Source: Atrina japonica (Eukaryota > Mollusca > Bivalvia > Pterioida > Pinnidae). Taken from it: DNA of 64,000 nt. The position numbers and the translations under genes are program-made. The notes below the pieces were generated by a model. It was not told the origin of the DNA and searched no databases. It was given only the letters and a program-made list of their open reading frames with translations. The stretch spans positions 124,001 through 188,000 of the forward strand of contig BROG01000046.1 of the NCBI GenBank assembly GCA_030159075.1, read 5' to 3'. How positions within the stretch are numbered: position 1 is the stretch's first letter; the number at the start of each line of letters is the position of its first letter. Below, piece after piece: positions 20,640-31,660 of this stretch.

Positions 20640-21190
20640 CAAATAAATATATCAATATTTGTCATTATATATAGAAATACAGATGTCAATATTTGTCAGT
20701 ATATATAAAAATACAGATGTCAATATTTGTCATTATATATAGAAATACAGATGTCAATATTTGTCAGTATACAGAAGTACAGATGTCAACATTTGTCAGT
20801 ATATACAGAAGTACAGATGTCAACATTTGTCAGTATATACAGAAGTACAAATGTCAACATTTGTCAGTATATACACATAGATGTCAACATTTGTCAGTAT
20901 ACACACATAGATGTCAACATTTGTCAGTATATACAGAAGTACAGATGTCAACATTTGTCAGTATATACACATAGATGTCAACATTTGTCAGTATATACAC
21001 ATAGATGTCAACATTTGTCAGTATATACACATAGATGTCAACATTTGTCAGTATACACACAAATAGTTGTCAACATTTGTCAGTACATACAGAAATACAG
21101 TTGTCAACATTTGTCATTACATTGTACATATAGAAATTCAGTTGTAAGACATTTGTTGGTACATGCAGAAATAGTTGTCAACACTTGTCA
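20640..21190. repeat. 30-34-bp minisatellite, core atgtcaacatttgtcagtat
   Basis: At least 16 units of two lengths. The longer ones end with atacagaagtacag and the shorter with atacacatag. Later units change to ttgtcaacatttgt and grade towards the motif used by the array at 21355. Confidence 0.93.
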
Positions 21191-21354
21191 CTCAAGATTG
21201 TGAAACATATACGTTCACGTGTCTTTACAGACATTCAGAAAATAATTCAAATCTCACAGTTGGAACTGAATATTGTCATAGAAATATCTTAACTGATCTG
21301 TACAGACAGCTACATAAGTCACAACTTTCAGCATAACAAACTGTCTGTTTTAGA

Positions 21355-21970
21355 TACAGTTTTACAGTTGTCAACATTTGTCTCTACCGATTATCATTTA
21401 CATATTCTCTTGTCTTTAGATACAGTTGTCAATATTTGTAACTACCGATTATCATTTACATATTCTTGTCTTTAGATACAGTTGTCACATTTGTAACTAC
21501 CGATTGTCATTTACATATTCCGTCTTTAGATACAGTATTCAACATTTGTAACTACCGATTATCATTTACATATTCTCTTGTCTTTAGATACAGTTGTCAA
21601 CATTTGTCACTACCGATTATCATTTACATATTCTCTTGTCTTTAGAGACAGTTGTCAACATTTGTAACTACCGATTATCATTTACATATTCTCTTGTCTT
21701 TAGATACAGTTGTCAACATTTGTAACTATCGATTATCATTTACATATTCTCTTGTCTTTAGATACAGTTGTCAACATTTGTCACTCCCGATTATCATTTA
21801 CATATTCTCTTGTCTTTAGATACAGTTGTCAACATTTGTCTCTACCGATTATCATTTACATTTTCTCTTGTCTTTAGATACAGTTGTCAACATTTGTAAC
21901 TATCGATTATCATTTACATATTCTCTTGTCTTTAGATACACTTGTCAACATTTGTCACTACTGATTATCA
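21355..21970. repeat. 58-bp minisatellite sharing the ttgtcaacatttgt core
   Basis: About 10 units of the form tacagttgtcaacatttgta, ctaccgattatcatttacat, attctcttgtctttaga. It shares the ttgtcaacatttgt core with the array at 20640-21190 but has a longer unit, suggesting a common origin. Confidence 0.93.
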
Positions 21971-22092
21971 CTTATTCTCATCTATGATTACAAACAGTGG
22001 TATAAAGATATATATCAATATCTGTCACTTAAATTTATATCAGAAATGAAAAAAATAAATGAGTAAAAACAATAACAGGATACATATCTGTA

Positions 22093-22570
22093 CTGGTGCG
22101 GGACCTATTCTCGGACAGTGCCTATTGTCGGACACTTCTCTTTGCACGAAAATGAACAAGATTTTTCCAGATATTTTTAATACATTGTCGGACTTTAAAC
22201 ATTGATTGAAACATGTTACAAAAATTAAGATTAATAATTCCACTACAACATTGTAATTGCTCATCTTTCTATCGTACTGTGCAACACAAGCCGGGAAGGA
22301 AGTGACGTCACCAGAGCAACGTAAATACTACTACTGTTCGACAATAGGTCCTCCTGCATCATGATTACAGCATTCAGGTTGGGTTTTTTAAATGGGCTAA
22401 ATTCACTTTTTGTTGTTTCATATTTTCCACCAAGACTTATCAAATTATATTGCATCTATACATGTGTAGGTAACTTATTGTGATACAAAATTTCAAAGCA
22501 ATTCTATCAGTTGAACTGAAGATATTCAGTAAAAACCTCCATTTTTGTCCGAGAATAGGTCCCGCACTAG
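22093..22570. mobile_element. MITE, 478 bp, TA target-site duplication
   Basis: The left end ctggtgcgggacctattctc and the right end gagaataggtcccgcactag are inverted repeats with one mismatch in 20. The match runs on inward for several more bases. TA flanks both ends (22091-22092 and 22571-22572). A second inner pair, cctattgtcgg and tcgacaatagg, lies at about 22118 and 22338. No transposase. Confidence 0.85.
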
Positions 22571-23889
22571 TAGTGATAGATATATTTCAGTACATTATTT
22601 AAATCAAGGTGTGTCTCACCTCTGGTTATGTTAGCTGAATAGACTCACTTAATTCTTAAGCTGATTTTGTATATAGTTTTACCAGTCTACCTGCAGAAGT
22701 TCATTGCTCTTTTCCCAGGAACATTACAACTTCATTATACTTGTTTATATATATATATAATGTAAGAAGAACAGGTTGGGTTCATTTTCATTCTTACGTT
22801 AAGCTGGATTCAGCTTAATCTTAAAATTTTCAAATGTATCCCTAAGGATATATTAGCTACTCCCCTGTCTGTATTTTACCAGTCTATTATCTCGATTATG
22901 TGGGTTTATCACCTTCATATATAGTTCAAGCTGGAATCAACTTAAAAGTCATCTTTTTGTCTTTCATTACATTTCTTATTGTAAGCTTTGAGTACATTTA
23001 AAGGTTCTCTTTTTTACCTACATGTATGTAGTGTGTAGGAGGGTCATATTTTATTTTGGGCTAAATTTATGGGTTTTTTTCAGTAATTACTGAACAAGTT
23101 GAACATAACTACATCACATATAAAACAATATAAACATATAAAAGCCAATAATATGTTTTGGTTTTTTTTCTGAATGAATTAAATCATTTTTTAATAATCA
23201 TACCGGTAGTTTGAAAAAAGACTCACAAAATGTATGTGATGCTGTATCTATACTATTTTTCACCCTCATGCTTCTTAATTAGAAATGCAATTTAAAAAAG
23301 GGTGTTTTTATATTTTTCAATTCATAGAAATGATAGAAAAATTTATAAACAGAATTTTATGAGATTTGGCATGTTCTGTGAAAATTACTTTAAACTCAGC
23401 AACCTGTGTTACATGGAAGGATTACTTTCATATTCACTTGTTATATACATTTATCTAAAATCATTAATCTGTTTACCCTGTATGTATGAAAGTCTTAATT
23501 ATGTAGGAAAAGATTCTTTATAACGGTATTCACTTTTGTTCAAGCTGAATCAGCTGAACCCTTTATTCCGCCAAGTATCCCTTTATCAAATATACCCTAC
23601 TCCCCTGCTTGCATTAATCTTTCAATAAGTTTATTGATTGTCAGAACATTCAAATTCTTGTGGTCAAAACTTGAATGAACTTGAAAATCATTTCAACATT
23701 AAAACACTAAAACTGAATAAGAACTAAATGAACTTTAATAGAGTTTTTTGTTTGTATTTTTACCTTTCTGTAGATCATCTGCGTATACATATTCAAACCT
23801 TTTAAGATCCTATTTGAAATATGACACAAATGACTGAGTAAGAAACTAAAGTTTGTTTTGTTCAAAACTTTTGAAATCTGATTGATAGA

Positions 23890-24140
23890 CACTTCATTTA
23901 TACTTCAATATGAAGTGATTTCAGACTGACACTTAGCATGCATTATAACTTTGAGTCAGACTATATGAAAGTGATTTCAAACTGTCATCCAGTATAGTTA
24001 TAACTTTGAGTCAGACTATCATGAAAGTGATTTCAAACTGTCATCCAGTATAGTTATAACCTTGAGTTAGACTATCATGAAAATTATTTCAAACAGACAC
24101 CCAGTGTGCACTTGTAACCTAGAGTCAGACAATCATACAG
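23890..24140. repeat. degenerate tandem repeat, about 60-bp unit
   Basis: Units of the type ataactttgagtcagactat, catgaaagtgatttcaaact, gtcatccagtatag, about four copies. Decayed copies of the same unit reappear at about 24520-24650, after an unrelated insert. Confidence 0.8.
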
Positions 24141-24519
24141 ACACCCAGTGTGCACCTATAACCCCAGGTGCTTAACATTGGTACAGGACACACTAGCCAG
24201 GTTTTGTCAGTGTTTTAGAAGTCAAACATAAGCATGACTGACAAGTTACAAAATATTTTCATCATAAATAAAAGATTCATTTTCTATTCTGAAAATTCAT
24301 TGTATTTTGTTTCTGATCATTTGAAAACATTGTTTCTTTAGAAAATAAGTCATAAATTCAGTTTTTTGGCAGTGTCTGCATCAGTAATACTGTTGAATCA
24401 TGGAAAGGAACCAAGCTAGTACCAGGTGTCAGTGTGTCTGCGGTTGGACACCTAACCATTCTCAGAACAAACTAGTAATATTACTCTCTTGTCTTTTCCT
24501 GTCGGTGGTAAGAGCCCCA

Positions 24520-24650
24520 TAAGTCAGACAATCATTAAAGTGTGCACTTACTGGTATAACCTTGAGTGAGACTATCATGAAAGTGATCTCTGACTGACAC
24601 CCAATGTGCACTTACATATATAACCTTGAGTAAAACTTTCATGAAAGAGA
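24520..24650. repeat. outlying copies of the 23890 repeat
   Basis: Two units with aaccttgagtgagactatca, tgaaagtgatctc and cacccaatgtgcactta. The roughly 380 bp separating them from the main array is unlike the repeat. Confidence 0.7.
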
Positions 24651-24659
24651 TTTCAAACC

Positions 24660-26429
24660 AGCTGGATAACACAGGAATAAACATTTTGTTCCCAAATTTT
24701 CACCCATATTATGATTGGTTCATGTATGCTGAATAAAGATTTGTGTAAAATTGATACATGTATTTTGAAATTTTGTTTGAACTTTAATATTGCATACATA
24801 TACTAGCATAATCTTCTCTAAACAAAGCTTTATGAAATCATAGATTGTTCTTTGTGTTAACTATCTCCTCTCCCCTAAAAATTTGTATAATCAAATATCT
24901 TCAGACCCATTAAAGTGCCACACCTAAAAATATTGTTTGCTAAACTGGTTCATTACCTGTAAGTAAGAACCAGGGTCATTGTTGATGTATTGATTACCAT
25001 AATAATATTTCTGCATCTATGTTCCAATATTAAAATAGAAATATCCAGAATGTCTTAGCATAGGTTGTTTGAATAGTATCAAATAGATTTACATTGTAAA
25101 TATTTGAGTTAAAGGTCTGTCGCATTGTACGGTTGTAAAATTTTAATAAGATTGTCAATAAGAAGTAAGCTAATGCATTGAACAGAGTAAAATCAATAAT
25201 GATTTGCAAAAGTAATTTTAGGTGCATGACGTCAATTCTGAAAGTTTACATATGAACTAAGAGAATTTGATTTCACTTCACTGCATTCAAGTGACATCAA
25301 GTGTATGTAAGATATCTCTTAGATTACAGATGGGTGTCTGTGTCAGGGTGAAAAGTGAGCTTGGCAAGTTATAAAAGTGTGAACCAACCCAAACTTGAGT
25401 ATTACTTTACTTGTTGGAAATATCACAGGAAATCTTTCTGTGTTTATAAAGGATTATAGAAAGTTGAAGAGATTTACTCCACCCCAAAACAAGTCATTTT
25501 TTATAGTTCAATATTTCAAATATTCAAGATTATCATATCATCAAATTTATTCATTTGTAAAAGGGGATAAGGGAAAAGGTTATACATGTGAATACTCATC
25601 ACAAATCGCTAAAGACATTTAATATTATTATTCAATAATAAAGAAAAAGCTAAACATTTAAATTTGATAATGATATTCTATTACGTAAATGAAAAACATT
25701 CTTATGGAAAGAAAAAAACCAAAACATTTTATTTATAAAGAGAGAAATAATTTGACAGCTTATTCCTTTTATGTACTCAAATTTTGAGCCCATTTTTTGA
25801 CATCACACCGGTACATGTCCTGATGTACTTTGTGACATTTGAAATACGTGTTGCGTGATATGTATATAATCACAAGTACTGGTATTTGCTTTGGGTATAC
25901 AGTGATATATATTACAACTTACACAGTCTTTGGTTGACCTTACATGTATATAGAATTTACTGATGGTGTATATCCCATATTAGGTCAAACAAAGACTTTG
26001 TAAGATATATATTAGTACAACTGCCAGATATATATTAGAACAACTGCCCTTTTGTGGGAGGTTTTCTAACATTTTAAATGGTGTATCATCAATATACAAA
26101 TAAATTTCCTAAAATTTTCATTTCATTTATTTCTACAAAGATTGATGTATGTTAAGTAAAAAGAGATATATGCAAGCATAACAATTCTTTAATTTTCATT
26201 ATTGTAAAAATTGGTTAAAAAATCCAGTTTTGCAATTGATTAATTCGACCTTACTATTTGTATATTTATATGGCACTGAACCTGACATTATTTTCACAAT
26301 ATATATAAAAGAATATAAGAATTTTTATGCCTGTGAATAGCTCTTATTGGTTATTATACAGTAATCTAAATAGTAAAAAAATGCAAAATATTTATTTTTG
26401 GAAAACACAGCTAATGCCCCTTTAAACCA
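24660..26429. other. intergenic, no gene seen
   Basis: AT-rich sequence. Open frames are short and show no family motif, and no repeat family was recognised. Confidence 0.5.
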
Positions 26430-26620
26430 TGAAGTTTTCACCTCAAGTCAGATTGGGTTTTAGCCCTGGTGATTTTGTGAGTTTTCCAGTTTATTTGCAG
26501 AACACTGGTGGTTTCTTCCAGTATATATATCTCTTCCACCATAAAAATCTGGCTATCACCATTTAACTGAAAGATTGTTAAGTGTAGTGTAAAAACCACA
26601 TAAACAAAACAAACCTTATT
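26430..26620 (+). mobile_element. SINE family B fragment
   Basis: Carries the landmarks gtgattttgtgagttttcca, gtttatttgcagaacactgg, tggctatcaccatttaactg and aaagattgttaagtgtagtg, in the same order as at 37383 and 45345. Confidence 0.65.
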
Positions 26621-27402
26621 TTGTATAATGTAGTTTTTGTTACATCTATGCTAATTGTTAATTTGTTTGTTGTTTATCATCCACATAGATACTCAGTATA
26701 ATTTCACATATTTTTGTCTATTTTCATTTCAGAAAACAGATGATTCATGCTTGTTATGGAAGGCAGTGTTTACATTTACATGTAACTACTTTGAAATACA
26801 ATGTATCTGCACTAGAATTCCAAGCAGTATAAATATAGGAGTTATCTCCCCTGGTGTGCTATGGAGATGTTTACATAAACAGATAAATCAAAACAAATAT
26901 ATTCCGTGGACATGGCTGATTCATATGTGATTGTGACAGAGTACAAAAAGGTATTACTGTGGATTACATAAGGTGTTATTGATAGCAGTGGGTGGATCTT
27001 GTAACTTACTTAGTAAATATTAGACAGGTAAATGTTTTTGTCTGTTGGTAATAGCACTGTTGGGACATTTATGAATTTTGAAATATTCATTCAACAGCTG
27101 AGTCAAACTCTGCATTTTATTAGTTATTCATTTCATTTATCATCAAATCATGTGATTATCATGTGACATTTTACAGACATTGTTGCGTGCTACTGATGCT
27201 GTAAATAATCTTATGATAGTGTCGAATTGTAGAAATTGATTATTGGTTTTAATGATCAGATTTAATGTCAAATAAAACATCTCAAAAACTGAATTTCAGA
27301 AATTTTTGCCTTATTCTTACAGAAGACATATTCATGTATGTTTGTAATAACATAAACAAGTTTTCTCTCTTTAAGAATATCACTTTACATTTGTTCCATC
27401 AT

Positions 27403-27545
27403 GTTAGACCTTTTCATGATAAATTATACAGATTCCCAAAAAATGATGAAAAAAAAGAATCAATTACTTTGACAACATTTATGTTTTTTGGGGGGGAAAT
27501 CTGTATAACTTTACCATCCAAAGTTACAGGATTAAAAGGTTAAAC
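27403..27545. mobile_element. decayed copy of the 28691-28867 MITE
   Basis: Aligns by eye with the element 1.3 kb downstream: gaccttttcatgataaat, tacagattcc, tcaattactttgacaac, tatgttttttggggg and caaagttacaggat in the same order. More diverged than that copy. Confidence 0.6.
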
Positions 27546-27559
27546 TTTATTTATTTACA

Positions 27560-27830
27560 ACGATTGACACACAAGTTATGTCAACTTATATGAATGTCCC
27601 TCATTGACCATGATGTTGGCATTAGAAGGGTCCCTGCTATGGGAGGAAACTGGAGTACCCAGAGAAAACCCATGTCTCCGACTTGGTGACCACCATACCA
27701 TCTCACATATCATCTCACATATCATCTCACATATCATCTCACATATGCCCCTATCCAATCCAAGGATCGAACATGGGTTGCATTGCGCTTACCAGACACC
27801 CCTGGGACCACAGCTATCATGAAAAGTTCA
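27560..27830. mobile_element. SINE-like repeat with a short internal tandem tract
   Basis: Contains gaggaaactggagtaccca, gagaaaacccatgtct, and a tRNA-like minus-strand region around aaggatcgaacatgggttgc. Four copies of atctcacatatc (about 27700-27746) make phased open frames on both strands. The class assignment is tentative. Confidence 0.45.
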
Positions 27831-28690
27831 ATTCTAGTGAGCTAACAAACTTTCATAAGTTTTAAAATATCTAGTAGTTTTTGCTCATTTCTGCATTGAG
27901 ATTTATGTCTATCTGTAGTATCAAAAGTCAAGTCCTTGGTACCAATTTTGATACATTTGAAGATGTAGATTTTTTTTCTGTACAGTCACATGATTTTATT
28001 TTACCTGAGGCCAATATTAAAAATTGTTTTTCTGTCCCAACCTAGGGTTTTAGAAGTGGGGTGGATGGTAGGCATGTTTTGTTTTTTTAATTTTCTTTCA
28101 ATTTTTATGTATAAATCAGATAACACTTTATATATTCACTATCCTATATACCCCATATTAAGAAAAGGAGGGCAATTAAGATAATAAGATAAAAAATAAA
28201 CTATGGTACAGAAGATTACAAGGACAAAGACATTATGTACAAAATACAATTATAGTTTGAACAGTTAACAAAGACAAACTTACACATATACACACTCATG
28301 TATTTACTATAATACATGACAGCATCCTAGTATTGGTGGTAGAGTGCAGTATTAATTAGCATTTAGATGTGAATTTATACATGTATCATCAGCCTACTGC
28401 ATGTAGGTGAATCCTAATATATTAATACCAGCTAGGATTTGTGGTACATGTTCTGTCTTGTTAAGATATGTTGCTTGTAACATTCAAAAAAGCACAAAAT
28501 AATGTGTCTCCTCTTCTGATAATAAAATCAATTTACATGTAAATTATTCTGATACCATTTGAAATATTTGAATATATTGAATATAATATACTAGATATTT
28601 TGAAACTTATGAAAGTTTGTTAGCTCACTAGAATTTAACTTTTTATGATAAATAATGAAAGACTTCCTTTTGCACTCCCCTATTCATATA

Positions 28691-28867
28691 ATAGACCCTT
28701 TCACGATACCTGCAGTCCTGTAACTTTGAGGGAATAAATGATACAGATTCCAGGAAGATAATGTCAAGAAACAATCAGTTACTATAACGACGTCTATATT
28801 TTTTGGGGTATCTGTATCATTTATTCCCTCAAAGTTACAGGACCGCAGTTATCGTTAAAGGGTCTAT
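28691..28867. mobile_element. MITE, 177 bp, about 57-bp inverted arms
   Basis: The left arm (28691-28748) and right arm (28810-28867) are inverted with about four mismatches. They share tcctgtaactttgaggga and ataaatgatacaga. The 60-bp centre contains ttttttgggg. Possible TA duplications just inside the drawn ends are ambiguous. Confidence 0.85.
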
Positions 28868-28869
28868 AC

Positions 28870-30814
28870 CCAAAACATAATAAAAATGTGACTGTAGGAC
28901 AAATGTGATTTGAAAATTTCTTGAATGACATAAATGAAATGTATCTGGAAATTGATTAATGGATTTAAAAGCATTTATTTTATTTTGGGGTTAATATTTC
29001 AATGGGGGTGCAAAAGGAAGTCTTACTAAAAGGCAAGGGTATGACAAAATACATGGGCTAAGAATTGGCTTCATGACTTTTTAGATGAGTTGGTCAGGAC
29101 AAATCAAACAGATAATTTTTAAATTTTGGTTTGATGTCAGATACATAGTCTATACATGTATTTAACTTGATCATGAAGAAGTATAACAATACATACAAAA
29201 TGTATAGACACTTCCTGCTCAGTTCTACATGTTTATTGTAAGAAAAAAGTCTTAGGTCCAGAGAATTGTCCTTTTAACGACATCAATATTAATGTGTTTA
29301 AACCTGAATTTGATCATTTAGAAGTCAATAACTAAAATTTCAAGTTTGTGTGTAATGATTATTAAATGGTTAGAGGCATTTCATTCATGACTGAAGGTGA
29401 GAAATTTTAGAAAATGGACATTCAAGTTGGTTCAAGTAACTAGCCCGAGGTCACAAACAAGGATAAATTATTTTTTGAAGATTTTGTGAGAGGGAGAAAT
29501 TATAAGTAAATATAAAGTTCGATGGTGTAAAACACAAGTAATTACATGGAGGGTTCTGTAATTAGAATGATTGTTTTTATACTTTTCAACACATATAAGT
29601 TCTTTGATATTTTGACCCTAGGGCTATCCTAGACATGTATAGGTCATTTGCAATGCATTGGAACTGAAATTTGTTCATATAAAAAAAAATACATCTTTCC
29701 TATAGTCAAAATCGATAATGTTGGTCTTTCCTGAGTACATCATACATATTGTGTAACTGAAAAGTTGTTTAGTCTGGCATAAAACAAATAAAAAAAAACT
29801 TAACTAGGCGATTGCACTTAATTGCATATTCCTGTTTATTCCATAAGAACTCAAAACACAAAACCATTTCCTATCTCTTATATGTAAAATATTTCTTTTA
29901 ACTGCATAGGTTAAACCAAGAATTCCTGTTAATTGCATAAAATATTCTCCAAAATGTGGAAAAATGTACTGATCACGATAAATAGTTCAATGTGGAAATA
30001 CTATTGGAATAGAAATTAGATGAATTAGATGTTCATTATTGGAGGAAAACAAATATTGTCTAGGTACATATTAAAGACAAAATAACACCATGGCCTGCTA
30101 CTGGTCCTAGCCGGTTTACTGGTCCTCTACCAGTAGGTGTTGACAGTGCTTGAAATGAAAAGAATGAAATAATTTACAATTATAAACATTTAAAGGTTAT
30201 TAAAACAGATATGTTTAAAAAATTACTTTATTTTAATCATACTTATTGGTACAAATGTACATACATGTACATGTATTTATTTTTGTTTGTTTCTTTTTTG
30301 AAATGAATGAATTCAGACATTTATTTATGTAAACAATTTTACATCTTTTCTTATATTTATTACCTAATTGTAAATTTTATTGCTTTATATGTCTCCCAAA
30401 CAAACTTTAAAGCTATACTTAAGGTTTTTGCATCTGTAAAGATTAACCAACAAAGCAGAAAGCCCACACACAATGCACATGGGGATATGAAGTAATCTCT
30501 GCATTTTCTTCAAGCCCCAACACTTCACAACACTGTAGGAAGCCAGGCTTAAGTACAAATAAGACATGTAATGGTTGTTCTAAAACTTGGTGGCTGCATT
30601 AACCTAGTAGCAACATGATATTTGAAGTACATTTTGTATAAGCGGCAATTTAATGTCTGTCAGTGATAAATGAAAGTTTGTATAGGTATATCTGAATAAT
30701 AATGAGTAACTTATCTGTTTAATGTGGACAGTTTTATCTGTTTAGTATCTTGTACCCTACAGACATTTCAGCTGTATAGATTGTCCTCTACACACATACT
30801 GTACTTCAGCTTTA
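28870..30814. other. intergenic, no gene seen
   Basis: AT-rich, without recognisable coding, RNA gene or repeat family beyond short simple tracts. Confidence 0.5.
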
Positions 30815-31045
30815 CAGATCGTTAGTTCGAGTCCAGCCGGCGGCAGTTTGGTTTCCTGTTCTTCAGAAAAAATCGAGATCCCGTGTCACAGCAGGTGTCG
30901 GCATGTTAAAGAACCCTCAGTGCTCAATGGCCGTATGTGCCGAGCATATGCCAAAATTTGAAGCCCTTCACCGGCAATTTGTGACGTCTCCATATGAGTG
31001 AAAGATTCTTGAGTGGGACATTAAACAACAACAAACAAACAATCA
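30815..31045 (+). mobile_element. SINE family A copy with B box and poly-aac tail
   Basis: A tRNA-like B box (gttcgagtcc) lies at 30825-30834. It is followed by gtgtcacagcaggtgtcggc, atgttaaagaaccctcagtg, gtgacgtctccatatgagtg and the tail gacattaaacaacaacaaac. This is the best-preserved family A body here, and it resembles SINEs widespread in molluscs. The 41-bp array starts directly after it. Confidence 0.75.
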
Positions 31046-31660
31046 GCTTTACAGAAGGTTGTCCCCTATAGACATATTGTACTTTAACTGTACAGAAGGT
31101 TGTCCCCTACAGACATATTGTAATTTAACTGTATAGAAGGTTGTCCCCTATAGACATATTGTACTTTAACTGTATAGAAGGTCGTCCCCTACAGACATAT
31201 TGTACTTTAACTGTATAGAAGGTCGTCCCCTACAGACATATTGTACTTTAACTGTATAGAAGGTTGTCCCCTATAGACATATTGTACTTTAACTGTACAG
31301 AAGGTTGTCCCCTATAGACATATTGTACTTTAACTGTATAGAAGGTTGTCCCCTACAGACATATTGTACTTTAACTGTATAGAAGGTTGTCCCCTACAGA
31401 CATATTGTACTTTAACTGTATAGAAGGTCGTCCCCTATACTTTAACTTTACAGTAGGTTGTTCCAAACAGACATATTGTACTTTAACTGTATAGAAGGTT
31501 GTCCCCTACAGACATATTGTACTTTAACTGTATAGAAGGTTGTCCCCTATAGACATATTGTACTTTAACTGTATAGAAGGTCGTCCCCTATACTTTAACT
31601 TTACAGTAGGTTGTTCCAAACAGACATATTGTACTTCAACTTTAAATAAGGTTGTCCCCT
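31046..31660. repeat. 41-bp minisatellite
   Basis: About 14 units of ttgtactttaactgtataga, aggttgtcccctacagacat, a. Two variant blocks with a shortened unit (tcccctatactttaacttta and ggttgttccaaacaga) occur at about 31430 and 31585, indicating duplication of a larger segment. Confidence 0.95.

Noticed and set aside
20693..21203. Overlapping frames with QHLSVYT repeats
   Set aside because: Two frames carry the same motif because of the tandem DNA repeat.
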